Below, in pieces: positions 21,845-33,619 of a DNA stretch of 64,000 nt. How positions within the stretch are numbered: the stretch's first letter is position 1; the number at the start of each line of letters is the position of its first letter. The stretch spans positions 49,774,336 through 49,838,335 of the forward strand of contig CM048849.1 of assembly GCA_026545225.1 (NCBI GenBank), in the 5' to 3' direction. Both the position numbers and the translations under genes were made by a program. This stretch comes from Cornus controversa. Taxonomy: Eukaryota; Streptophyta; Magnoliopsida; Cornales; Cornaceae. The notes beneath the pieces were generated by a model, which worked only from the letters and a program-made list of their open reading frames with translations, was not told the origin of the DNA and did not search any database.

Positions 21845-24430
21845 ATGGATCTTTATATATTTGTTTCCATTAATGATCCAACAATAGAAAAAGCTATTAG
21901 GATCACGATTCAGTGCCAAGATTCTGAACTAGATGATGCGACCACTGATTTAAATATTGAATGGAAAACAATCCTTGAACTCACAAGGACCACAGAGACT
22001 TCAACAAAACCCGTTGACAAATCTCTAATGGAAATCTTTGAACCTAGACCATATGATACCATTATCACCCCTAGGTTTGAAAGATTAGAAGATTTGAAAA
22101 TTCCAAAAGCATGGATTTTTCAACAAAATATCCCAAAGTCCATAAAGAAAGCCCCAAAAATTGAAATAACAGCTTCTGGGGACAATCTTTATATTTGCAA
22201 TAAAACAGAGGATTCAGATCAAGAGACTGAGCCCCCTCTGGTTAGAAAAAATTCTAGATGGGAAAAAGAATTCCCGTCAGATCTTCAACGTTTACAAAGG
22301 CAAATTTCTCACACAGGAATTAGCTTTAGAGAACCTAGGATACCAACCCCGGTTCTACCCCCAAGATTTTCCTTAGACAAAGGAAAAGGAAAAGGATCTT
22401 CAGATAACCCAATCCTACCAGGATCCTCTTCTAAACATCATATAAGCTCAGCATTGATTTATCATTTCCAGTTAGGAAAAGAAGAAATCATTTTCGCCCC
22501 AAAACATGGGATTCGAAAACACACTTATCTGCTGGGTATATTTAAGTTCTTAGGTTATGAACCCTATAGCCTAAGTGTTCTTGCTGACACAGGAGCAACA
22601 GTTTGCTGTTGCAGATGGAATGCTTTGCCAGAAGAAAAATGGCAAAGGATGAAACATCCTGTTCCAGTTACTGGAATTAATGATTCCGAAACATTCATTC
22701 AGTATAAAGCTAAGAATGTCTCTATTTGGTTAACAGATAAAAAATTTGTTATACCAAAAATTTTATGTTTCCCAGATATGCATGGTGATTTCCTTTTAGG
22801 AAACAATTTCCTAAATTCATATTTACCTATGCATATTTATCCTAATTCCATAGCTTTAACTCTAAAACAAGAGTTAATTCACATTCCTCTCTTAGATAAA
22901 TACACTTATCTATGTGACAATAATTTCAAACCTAAAAAAAGGAATGAAATTAACCTGATCAAAAATACACATTGGTTGTATAAAATCCTTGAACCTCAGT
23001 TTAGTGAAAACCCACTAAAACTATGGTCCAAAAGCCCAAGGTACTGTACTTTAAGGTTAACAAAACCTGAAGTCATTATAAGGGTCAAACCCATGATCTA
23101 TTTAAAAAAAGACATAGAAGAATTTGATCAACAAATCAAAACTCTTCTAGATACAAAGCTGATTGAAAAAACAAACAGCCCACACTCTAGTCCCGCTTTC
23201 ATGGTAAGAAACCATAGTGAGATAATAAGAAAACAGCCTAGAATGGTGATAAACTATAAACGTTTAAACCAATATTTACAATTCGATGGCTATTTTATTC
23301 CAAAGAAAGAAGTCCTTATTAATCAAATAAGAGACTCTACTATTTTTAGTAAATTTGATTGTAAATCAGGTTTTTGGCAGATTAAGTTAACCCAACAATC
23401 TAAGCCATTAACAGCTTTCAGTTCACCCTCTGGTCATTACCAATGGAAAGTAATGCCTTTTGGACTGAATACAGCTCCACAGATTTTTCAAAGATGGATG
23501 GATTCCATTTTTCAAAATTTCAAGACATTCTGTGTAGTTTACATTGATGATATCTTAATCTTCTCTAAAACCAGAGAAGAACATCGAGTTCATCTAAAGT
23601 TATTTTGTAAAATAATCCAAACAAATGGAATTATTTTATCACCAAAGAAAATCAATCTAGAACAAACTAGAATAGATTTTCTAGGATTAGAAATAACCTC
23701 TACTGGGATAAAGTTACAACAACATATTATCTCAAAAATAAAAGATTTTCCAAATTTAATAGAAGATAAAAAACAACTTCAAAGTTTTTTAGGTCTTCTT
23801 AATTATGGAAGAAATTTTATCAAGAATCTTTCTAAAAGAGAAATCCCTCTTTTAAAGAAACTTCAAAAGGATCAACCTTTTGAATGGACAGAACAAGATT
23901 CTAATCTTATCCAAGAGATTAAAAGTGATCTCAAGGATATTCCAGATGTTTATTTCCCACAAAACGGAGATAAACTCATTCTTGAGACAGATGCATCAGA
24001 TCTCTGCTGGGGATGCGTTCTCAAAGCCATAAGAAAGGAAGTCTGGCCTCATCACGATGAAGATAAAACACATCATTCAATTCGTGCTTTAAAGAAACCA
24101 TTATCTAAAAAACTTCAAAAAGAAGAAAAGATATGTGGTTATAATTCAGGAAAGTTCAAATCAAATGAACAAAATTATATCATTTTTGAAAAAGAACTTT
24201 TAGCAATTAAATTGGCATTAAAAAGATTCCATATTTATCTTGCTCCTGAAAATTTTATTATCAGAACAGATAACCAATCTGTTCGAGATTTTCTTATCAC
24301 CAGGAAAAACTGTCTTGATGGAAGACGGTTAAAATGGTATAATAATATATCTCTTTATTCCTTTGAAGTAGAACACCTTAAAGGAACTAATAATTTTTTG
24401 GCTGATTTTCTTAGCAGGAATTATGGATAA
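21845..24430 (+). CDS. Caulimovirid pol region, copy 2, with longer upstream part
   Basis: 861 residues in the open frame. The last about 665 residues appear identical to copy 1 (DTGAT 248-252, YIDD 566-569). The upstream 180 residues are seen only here; they may be the end of a movement protein and a linker rich in prolines and basic residues, which is uncertain. It overlaps the next frame in the same way as copy 1. Part of a broken fossil locus. Confidence 0.85.
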   Translation: MDLYIFVSINDPTIEKAIRITIQCQDSELDDATTDLNIEWKTILELTRTTETSTKPVDKSLMEIFEPRPYDTIITPRFERLEDLKIPKAWIFQQNIPKSIKKAPKIEITASGDNLYICNKTEDSDQETEPPLVRKNSRWEKEFPSDLQRLQRQISHTGISFREPRIPTPVLPPRFSLDKGKGKGSSDNPILPGSSSKHHISSALIYHFQLGKEEIIFAPKHGIRKHTYLLGIFKFLGYEPYSLSVLADTGATVCCCRWNALPEEKWQRMKHPVPVTGINDSETFIQYKAKNVSIWLTDKKFVIPKILCFPDMHGDFLLGNNFLNSYLPMHIYPNSIALTLKQELIHIPLLDKYTYLCDNNFKPKKRNEINLIKNTHWLYKILEPQFSENPLKLWSKSPRYCTLRLTKPEVIIRVKPMIYLKKDIEEFDQQIKTLLDTKLIEKTNSPHSSPAFMVRNHSEIIRKQPRMVINYKRLNQYLQFDGYFIPKKEVLINQIRDSTIFSKFDCKSGFWQIKLTQQSKPLTAFSSPSGHYQWKVMPFGLNTAPQIFQRWMDSIFQNFKTFCVVYIDDILIFSKTREEHRVHLKLFCKIIQTNGIILSPKKINLEQTRIDFLGLEITSTGIKLQQHIISKIKDFPNLIEDKKQLQSFLGLLNYGRNFIKNLSKREIPLLKKLQKDQPFEWTEQDSNLIQEIKSDLKDIPDVYFPQNGDKLILETDASDLCWGCVLKAIRKEVWPHHDEDKTHHSIRALKKPLSKKLQKEEKICGYNSGKFKSNEQNYIIFEKELLAIKLALKRFHIYLAPENFIIRTDNQSVRDFLITRKNCLDGRRLKWYNNISLYSFEVEHLKGTNNFLADFLSRNYG

Positions 24431-25817
24431 AGGCAAGGGAAAAGCCAGTGACTGGGTGACGGTAGCTAAAAAGGCGCCTTCACTAAAAAGATCTTTGGTG
24501 CAACCAACACCACCCCCTACGTCCATAAACCAATGGTTCGTAGTTTTCGCAGGATTTCAACCAGGAATCTATGCTACATGGTTTGACTGCTACAAGCAAA
24601 CCAATAACTTCAAAGGTGCTTGTTTCAAGACCTATGAAACCTTTGAAGAAGCTAAACAAGCATTCTTCAATGTTGGACTTGCAGCTAAAAAGTTTTTTAA
24701 CAAAACAGATATCGCTGAGGTGTCTGACTTTTTTAATCCAGGGATTCCCCTTGAGGTTTTTGAAAACCTTAATCTGTCATGGAAATACCATGTCACAGAT
24801 CAAAGAAAAATTTTTCGAAATACTTTGAGTACTCTTGCAAAACAAATTGCAGAGCTCCATAGTAGTTATCTTTTCTTTAAAGATATCTGCAAAGATTTGG
24901 TTCTACAAATCAATTGGGAAGAAGAACTTTCCATCGATAGGTGTGAGTGGTATCTTTTACTTTCAAAACACCTTGAAAAGGATTTTACCTCACCTCTTTT
25001 TGAAAAAATAAAAAGAATTTGTCTTTACGAAAAGGTTCAAAAAACCTTGCCAGAGCATATCTTCATTCAAATAAAATATTTGGTTGAAGATAATCTTTCA
25101 GTATTGGTCCAATTTTATGTTGAAAATCATGAAAATATCAATTTGAAAGATGGTTTTCCAAAACTCAGTCTTGGCACATTTCTAGCTTGGCCAAGAGAAA
25201 TGCTTGATTGGGGGATAGTAAACAAACTAATCATCCAATCTCATTATCCAGAAATGGATCTGCCAGCAATGATTAAGTCCATGATCTACAAATGTACTAG
25301 TCATTTGCATTACAACAAGACATATTCGATCTGGATCTCCAGTTCAATTGGATGGCGAGAAAAAACTCGTTTTTTCCAGCCTTATCAAATTTGGTTCATG
25401 AAAGACATGACCGATGAAGAGTATCTCGAGAAACCACTTGAAGATTCTCTTAGTTACGCAAGAAATCTTATCCCAAGAAAACTTGCTATCCAGAGCATAA
25501 TTCTGCTCAAGAATAACGCTCTCACTATTTTAAATTCTTCAAGAAGAATGATAATGGTCACTGATGGAAGAAGGATTTTTATCACAGATCTAAGCATCGA
25601 TTTTCCATCACTCTCTCCATACCATACTGAAAAAGCAAAACAGCTTTTAAAAGATATTTCAGAGTTTAAGATGGATCTTCCTCAAGAAATCCTTCACTCA
25701 GCCGAGATGGAAGATTACTTAAAAGAACTACCACTCGACGACGCACAAGGACCAGAATCCCCACCAATCCTTGACGAATATGAACTTCATAACCTCATTA
25801 ATCAAATGGAAGGATAA
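24423..25817 (+). CDS. Caulimovirid transactivator/viroplasmin, copy 2
   Basis: The translation is identical over all 464 residues to the frame at 19097, including the viroplasmin domain near residues 38-82. It is followed by the second copy of the promoter (TATA box at 26082-26088). The identity is the main sign that the two partial genomes are recent copies. Confidence 0.85.
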   Translation: MDKGKGKASDWVTVAKKAPSLKRSLVQPTPPPTSINQWFVVFAGFQPGIYATWFDCYKQTNNFKGACFKTYETFEEAKQAFFNVGLAAKKFFNKTDIAEVSDFFNPGIPLEVFENLNLSWKYHVTDQRKIFRNTLSTLAKQIAELHSSYLFFKDICKDLVLQINWEEELSIDRCEWYLLLSKHLEKDFTSPLFEKIKRICLYEKVQKTLPEHIFIQIKYLVEDNLSVLVQFYVENHENINLKDGFPKLSLGTFLAWPREMLDWGIVNKLIIQSHYPEMDLPAMIKSMIYKCTSHLHYNKTYSIWISSSIGWREKTRFFQPYQIWFMKDMTDEEYLEKPLEDSLSYARNLIPRKLAIQSIILLKNNALTILNSSRRMIMVTDGRRIFITDLSIDFPSLSPYHTEKAKQLLKDISEFKMDLPQEILHSAEMEDYLKELPLDDAQGPESPPILDEYELHNLINQMEG

Positions 25818-26208
25818 TGAAGTTATATTTCAGATCTCCAGAACGACTGCAAATTAATCCAGCACACGACAAGAGATCTTATCCAATAAGGATCCTAAAA
25901 CAGTATCCTTATCGCTACCAAGTCAAAAAGACAACAGTAGCTGCCACAGTAAAAAACGTCGGCAGAAAACGACAAAAAGCAAACAGTGATTTGTCGGTCG
26001 AAAAAGTCAAAAGGCTACAGTACTGCTACAGTAGTTCGCACCGATTACTGTTGCAGCCTCCGGTTTCCAGTCATTTTCGCTTATAAAAGAAGACGAAGAC
26101 TGAAGCTTGAGGGCATCTTGCACATACTCTCTTACTAATCTCTCTTATGTTTGTTTTCAGTCTGTAATACTACTACTCTTCCGTTTGTAAAGCTTCCGTT
26201 GTTTCCAT

Positions 26209-28169
26209 TCATTTTCGCTTATAAAAGAAGGCTACAGTACTGCTACAGTAGTTCGCACCGATTACTGTTGCAGCCTCCGGTTATTAATCAAATAAGAGAC
26301 TCTACTATTTTTAGTAAATTTGATTGTAAACAGAATGTAGATGCTACATCTGTAATGAGTTGGGTCCAAGAATACTCTGTAGAAAATCAATTTTGTTATT
26401 GATTTTTTCGAGGGAAGACGGTTAAAATGGTATAATAATATATCTCTTTATTCCTTTGAAGTTGAGCCCCCTCTGGTTAGAAAAAATTCTAGATGGGAAA
26501 AAGAATTCCAGCAAAACAGCTTTTAAAAGATATTTCAGAGATTTTCTTATCACCAGGAAAAACTGTCCTGAAGATCCTTTTCCTTTTCCTTTGTCTAAGG
26601 AAAATAAAACTCATACGCTTGCATACTGGTTTTATTTTGCTTGTTTGTCCGCTGGTCTAGGAGACGTTAGGACGCTGTCGAGCCTTGATGATTCTTCATC
26701 ACTTGAAATTTCATAAATCCCTCTTTTAAAGAAACTTCAAAAGGATCAACCTTTTGAATGGACAGAACAAGATTCTAATCTTATCCAAGAGATTAAAAGT
26801 GATCTCAAGGATATTCCAGATGTTTATTTCCCACAAAACGGAGATAAACTCATTCTTGAGACAGATGCATCAAACTAATCATCCAATCTCATTATCCAGA
26901 AAAAGAAAAATTCCTGGACTACATTGCAGCAACACTGCAAGGTGACGTCAAGAAATCTTATCCCAAGAAAACTTGCTATCCAGAGCATAATTCAACGGAA
27001 GCTTTACAAACGGAAGAGTAGTAGTATTACAGACTGAATGCTTTGCCAGAAGAAAAATGGCAAAAAAGTTACACTTTTATAACATAAAAGTAAAGCTAAT
27101 TCCTGTGTGAGAAATTTGCCTTTGAAAGATCTTTTTAGTGAAGGCGCCTTTTTAGCTACCGTCACCCAGTCACTGGCTTTTCTGACGTCTTATCCTGGCT
27201 CCGCCAATGGGATCAAAAGATATTTCAGAGTTTAAGATGGATCTTCCTCAAGAAATCCTTCACTCAGCCGATTATTTCTTGGTTAATCCACCAAAAAACC
27301 AATTTTGGTCGTAGGACATAGTTTATCCTAAAACCTCTCAAGAATGAGTTTATCTCCGTTTTGTGGGAAATAAACATCTGGAATATCCTTGAGAGCACAT
27401 ACTCTCTTACTAATCTCTCTGAAATATAACTTCATTATCCTTCCATTTGATTAATGAGGTTATGAAGTTCATATTCGTCAAGGATTGGTGGGGATTCTGG
27501 TCCTTGTGCGTCGTCGAGTGGTAGTTCTTTTGCAAATTAATCCAGCACACGACAAGAGATCGGCTGTTTTCTTATTATCTCACTATGGTTTGGAATTTTT
27601 CTTTATTCCAGGTTACTGTAGCAGTACTGTAGCCTTTTGAATTTTTCGACCGACAAATCATGATCTACAAATGTACTAGTCATTTGCATCAGTCTTCGTC
27701 TTCTTTTATAAGCGAAAATGACTGGAGCATTTTCACCAAGGAAAAAATTGCTCGGTGTACTCTTGCAAAACAAATTGCAGAGCTCTTTTATGTTATAAAA
27801 GTGTAACTTTTGTTTGTAATCTTTTCCTATTTAGTCATTCGTTTTTTCCAGCCTTATCAAATTTGGTTCATGAAAGACATGACCGATGAAGAGTATCTCG
27901 AGAACCAAATCTTTGCAGATATCTTTAAAGAAAAGATAACTACTATGGAGCTCTGCAATTTGTTTTGCAAGAACACCACCCCCTACGTCCATAAACCAAT
28001 GGTTTACAATCAAATTTACTAAAAATAGTAGATCTTCAGATAACCCAATCCTACCAGGATCCTCTTCTAAACATCATATAAGCTCAGCATTGATTTATCA
28101 TTTCCAGTTAGGAAAAGAAGAAATCATTTTCGCCCCAAAGAGATATATTATTATACCATTTTAACCGTC
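26209..28169. mobile_element. Shuffled caulimovirid pieces
   Basis: About 2 kb made of short pieces of the same virus, in both orientations: parts of the promoter, pol, RNase H, transactivator, leader and small gene are recognisable in mixed order. Pieces range from tens to a few hundred bases and there are at least a dozen joins. Such shuffled blocks are known around endogenous pararetroviruses. Frames that run across joins are chance products. The right edge meets the foldback element. Confidence 0.85.
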
Positions 28170-28279
28170 CCCAAAACCGCATCGTTTAGTTTAAATAAGG
28201 TGTAACTGCTTTTTTTTTTCTTTTTTCGGCTCTGTTTTCCTTCCGTTACACCCAGTTATATAGCTTTTCAATATTTTAT

Positions 28280-28282
<3 letters not shown>

Positions 28283-28316
<34 letters not shown>

Positions 28317-28331
28317 CATACATACATACAG
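28283..28331. repeat. (TA)n(CATA)n microsatellite
   Basis: A TA run passes into about five CATA units near the left end of the foldback element. The opposite end has a (TA)n run at 34981-35035 in the mirrored place. Confidence 0.9.
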
Positions 28332-31300
28332 CATCTGTTATCTTCGTACCATCTATATATACATATATAGATATATACATGTTTTACACTTTTTTTTTCT
28401 TCTCACTTAAAAATCTATAACTTTTACTACAAATAATATTTTTTGATAAAACTAATTTTGTTAAATAGAATATTCCGAGAGCTTCAATTTGAGTATAACT
28501 TAAGTTAAGTTTTAACTTAAAACAAAAAAATTATAATTTTTCCAATTCATGTATACACACTTAAAGCAATTTTTTACAATACACACAATTAAAATGTCAT
28601 TTTTTTAAATGTTCATAAAAAAAATTTGTGCTTAAATGTTTTTAAAAAAATGAAAAAAAAAATATAAAAAAATATTTATTTTCAGTGGTGAAAATTATTG
28701 CACGTGTGTGGAAATAATACTTTAAATATGTAGAAGTATAATTATAAGTGTGTGTAATTGATACTTAAAAATGTGAACATCAATTGCTATTATTTATTTG
28801 TGTAAATGACTACAATCGAAAAATCATATTAATATCAAATTGATTTGACTTTCACGTTAATAACACGGATGTCCATGCACTTAAAGTATATTTTCACACC
28901 AATAAAGTAAGTTTTCACGAGTTTACGATTATTTTTTACACACTCAAAACCAATCATTTTAATGTTTTTTCTTTTCAAAATTTTTAGAAACACTTAGACA
29001 CATCCAATAAGTGTTTCTACACAAAGAAAACATAACATTTTATTTCCACATTTATTAAAACTCATGTCCACGAACTTAAAGTTCATTTTCACGCATATAA
29101 AGTATTTTTTCACACATTTAAAATATTTTTTCACACACATAAAACAAATACTTTTTTATGTTTTTTATTTTCAATTTTTTTAGGAACTCTTAGGCAATTT
29201 CAAGTATGTACTTGCACAAAAAAATAATAAAAATTTATATTCACATTTTTTAAACTAATTTTTTCTCACTTTCCACACTTTTAAAGTAGTTTTCACACAT
29301 TTAAAGTACTTTTCCACATACCTAAAACAAATATTTTTTATGTTTTTTCTTTCTAATTTTTTTAGGAACTTTTAGGCATATATGAATTATGTTTTTGCAC
29401 AAAAAATTCAGAAAAATTTATATTCACATTTTTAATCTCTTTTTTTTTTTTCACTTTCCACACTTTTAAAGTACTTTCCACAAACTTAAAACAAATATTT
29501 TTTTGATTTTTTTCTTTCCAATTTTTTTAGGAACTCTTAGACATATTTGAAGGATGTATTTGCACAAAAAAATCATAAAAATTTATATTCACATTTTTTA
29601 GGCTCATTTTTTATCTTACTTTCCACACATTTAAAGTACTTTTACACACACCTAAAACAAATACTTTTTTATATTTTTTCTTTCTAATTTTTTTAGGAAC
29701 TCTTAGTCATATATGAAAAATGTTTTTGCACAAAAAATTCATAAAAATTTATATTCACATTTTTTAATCTCATATTTTTTCACTTTCCACACACTTAAAA
29801 CAAATAAATTTTTTCTATTTTTTTCTTTCCTATTTTTTTAGCACTCTTAGGCATATTTGAAGGATGTATTTGCACAAAAAAAATAATAAAAATTCATATT
29901 CACTTTCTTTAGGCTCATTTTTTTCTCACTTTCCACACATTTAAATCACTTTTTCACACACCTAAAACAATTATTTTTTTATGTTTTTTCTTTCCAATTT
30001 TTTTAGGAACTCTTATGCATATATGAATGATATTTTTGTACAAAAAAATTATAAAAATTTATATTCACATTTTTTTATCTCATTTTTTTTCACTTTCCAC
30101 GCTTTTAAATTACTTTCCAAACACTTAAAATAAATAATTTTTTTATTTTTTTCTTTCTTATTTTTTTAGGAACTCTTAGGCATATTTGAAGGATGTATTT
30201 GCACAAAAAATTATAAAAATTTAAATTCACATTTTTTAGGCTAATTTTTTTCTCACTTTCCACACCTTTAAAGTATTTTTCACACATTTAAAGTACTTTC
30301 CACACACCTAAAACAAATACTTTTTTATGTTTTTTCTTTCCAATTTTTTTAGAAACTCTTAACCATATATGAAAGATGTTTTTGCACAAAAAATTCATAA
30401 AAATTTATATTCTCATTTTTTTTTTACTTTCCACACTTTTAAAGTATTTTCCACACACTTAAAACAAATACTTTTTTTGATTATTTTCTTACCTATTTTT
30501 TTAGGAATTATTAGGCATATTTGAAGAATTTATTTGCACAAAAAAATCATAAAAAATTATATTCATATTTTTTAGGCTAATTTTTTCTCACCTTCCACAC
30601 TTTTAAAATATTTTTCACACATTTAAAGTACTTTTCCACACACCTAAAACAAATATTTTTTTTTGTTTTTTCTTTCCAATTTTTTTAGGAACTCTTAGCC
30701 ATATATGAAAGATGTTTTTGTAAAAAAAATTCTTAAAAATTTATATTCACATTTTTTAATCTCATTTTTTTCACTTTCCACACTTTTAAAGTATTTTACA
30801 CACACTTAAAACAAATAATTTTTTTTTATTTTTTTCTTTCCAATTTTTTTAGGAACTTTTAGGCATATTTGAAGGATGTACTTGCACAAAAAAATCATAG
30901 AACTTTATATTCACATTTGTTAGGCTAATTTGTTTCTCACTTTCCACACTTTTAAAGTATTTTCCACACATTTAAAGTACTTTTCCACACACCTAACACA
31001 AATACTTTTTTATGTTTTTTCTTTCCAATTTTTTTAGGAACTCTTAGCCATATATAAAATATGTCTTTGCACAAAAAATTCAAAAAAATTTATATTCACA
31101 TTTTTTAATCTAATTTTTTTTCACTTTCCACAATTTTAAAGTACTTTCCACACACTTAAAACAAATAATTGTTTTTATTTTTTTATTTCCTATTTTTTTA
31201 GGAACTCTTAGGCATATTTGAAGAATGTATTTGCACAAAAAAAATCATAAAACTTTATACTCACATTTTTTATGCTAATTTTTTTTCTCACTTTTCACAC

Positions 31301-33619
31301 TTTTAAAGTATCTTCCACACATTTAAAGTACTTTTCTACACACCTAAAACAAATACTTTTTTATGTTTTTTGTTTCCAATTTTTTCAGGAACTCTTAGCC
31401 ATATATGAAGGATGTTTTTGCACAACAAATTCATAAAAATTTATATTCACATTTTTTTATATTCTCATAAATTTTTATGAATTTCTTGTGCTAAAACATA
31501 CTTCATATATGCCTAAGAGTTACTAAAAAAATTGGAATTAAAAAACATAAAAAAGTATTTGTTTTAGGTGTGTGAAAAAATACTTTAAATATGTGAAAAA
31601 GTACTTTAAATGTGTGGAAAGTACTTTAAATGTGTGAAAAGTGAGAAAAAAATTAGCCTAAAAATGTAAATATAAATTTTTGTGATATTTTTGTGCAAAT
31701 ACATTAGACAAATATGCCTAAGAGTTCCTAAAAAAATTGGAAAGAAAAAAAATCAAAAAACGTATTTGTTTTAAGTGTGTGAAAAGTACTTTAAAAGTGT
31801 GAAAAGTGAAAAAAAATGAGATTAAAAATTGTGAATATCAATTTTTATGAATTTTTTGTGCAAAAATATCTTTCATATATGCCTAAGAGTTTCTAAAAAA
31901 ATTGGAAAGAAAACTATAAAAAATATATGTTTTAGGTGTGAAAAATTACTTTAAATGTGTGAAAAAGTATTTTAAATATGTGAAAAGTACTTTAAAACTA
32001 TGGAAAGTGAGAAAAAAAATTGCCTAAAAAATGTCAATATAAATTTTTATGAGTTTTTTGTGCAAATACATCCTTCAAATATGCCTAAAAGTCCCAAAAA
32101 AAATTGGAAAGAAAAAAATCAAAAAAAGTATTTGTTTTAAGTGTGTGGAAAGTACTTTAAAAGTGTGAAAAGTGAAAAAAAATGAGATTAAAAAATGTGA
32201 ATATAAATTTTTATGAATTTTTTGTGCAAAAACATCCTTTATATATGCCTAAGAGTTCCTAAAAAAATTGGAAGGAAAAAAATAAAAAATTATTTGTTTT
32301 AGGTGTGAGGAAAAGTATTTTAAATGTGTGAAAAGTATTTTAAAAGTGTGGAAAGTGAGAAAAAAAATGATCTTTAAAAATGTGAATATAATTTTTTTGT
32401 GCAAATACATCAAACAAATATGCCTAAGAGTTTCTAAAAAAATTGGATAGAAAAAAATCAAAAAAAATATTTGCTTTTAGTGTGTGGAAAGTATTTTAAA
32501 AGTGTGGAAAGTGACAAAAAATGAGATTAAAAAATGTGAATATAAATTTTTATTAATTTTTTGTACAAAAACATCTTTCATATATGCCTAAGAGTTCCTA
32601 AAAAAATTGAAAAGAAAAAATATAAAAAAGTATTTGTTTTAGGTGTGTGGAAAAGTATTTTAGATGTGTGAAAAAGTGAGAAAAAATGAGCCTAAAAAAT
32701 ATGAATATAAATTTTTATGATTTTTTTGTGCAAATACATCCTTCAAATATGCCTAAGCATTTCTCAAAAATTTGGAAAGAAAAAAAGTAAAATTTTTTTT
32801 TGTTTTAAGTGTGTGGAAAGTGCTTTAAAAGTGTGGAAAGTAAAAAAAATGAGACTAAAAAATGTTAATATAAATTTTTATAATTTTTTTGTACTAAAAC
32901 ATCCCTCATATATGCCTAAGAGTTCCTAAAAAAATTGGAAACAAAAAACATAAAAAAGTATTTGTTTTAAGCGTGTGAAAAAGTATTTTAAATGAGTGAA
33001 AAGGGAGAAAAAATGAGACTAAAAAATGTGAATATGAATTTTTATGATTTTTTTTGTGCCAAAACATCCTTTAAATATGGCTAAATGCTGCTAAAAAAAT
33101 TGTAAAGAAAAAACATAAAAAAATATTTGTTTTAAGTGTGTGAAAAATTATTTTAAATGTGTGAAAAGTGAGAAAAATGAGACTAAATTTTTTTTTTTTT
33201 TTGTACAAAATATCCTTCAAATATGGCTAAAAGATGCTAAAAAATTGGAAAGAAAAAACATAAAAAATATTTGTTTTAAGTATGTGGAAAAATATTTTAA
33301 ATGTGTGGAAAGTGAGTAAAAATTAGACTAAAAATGTGAAAATAAATTTTTATTTTTTATTTATGCAAAAACATCTTTCAAATATCTATAAAAGTTCCTA
33401 AAAAATTAGGAAAGGAAAACATAAAAAAAATATTTGTTTTAAGTGTGTGGAAAAATACTTTAAATGTGTAGAAAGTGTGAAAAAATGAGTCAAAAAAATG
33501 TGAATATTAATTTTTATGATTTTTTTGTGCAAAAAATATCGGTCAAATATGCTTAAGAGTTTTTAAAAAAATTAGAAGAAAAAACATAAACAAATATTTG
33601 TATGTAAATGTTTTAAGTA

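Larger units (their letters stand above)
17060..26208 (+). mobile_element. Endogenous caulimovirid, two tandem partial genomes
   Basis: This is a fossil pararetrovirus. Two head-to-tail partial copies share a segment of about 3.8 kb (about 17104-20880 and 22430-26206, offset 5326) in which I saw no base difference, with a leader and small gene between them. Recognised parts: aspartic protease, reverse transcriptase, RNase H, viroplasmin/transactivator, pregenomic promoter and the tRNA-Met primer site. Gene order resembles solendovirus- or cavemovirus-like genomes; the genus is not established. No LTRs and no integrase are seen, as expected of Caulimoviridae. Coat protein was not recognised. 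The locus is broken overall. Near identity of the copies suggests young age or recent gene conversion. Short pieces of its own sequence lie inverted at the left edge. Confidence 0.9.

Noticed and set aside
26151-28022. Short open frames in the shuffled viral block
   Set aside because: They cross joins between unrelated viral pieces, so they are chance frames.
28500-33600. CRISPR-like array
   Set aside because: Repeat units are long, imperfect, directly joined and turn round at a centre; there are no unique spacers of constant size, and this is plant DNA.
28500-33600. Centromeric satellite
   Set aside because: The unit length near 170 bp is suggestive, but there are only about 27 diverged units in two opposed blocks with transposon-like outer ends.
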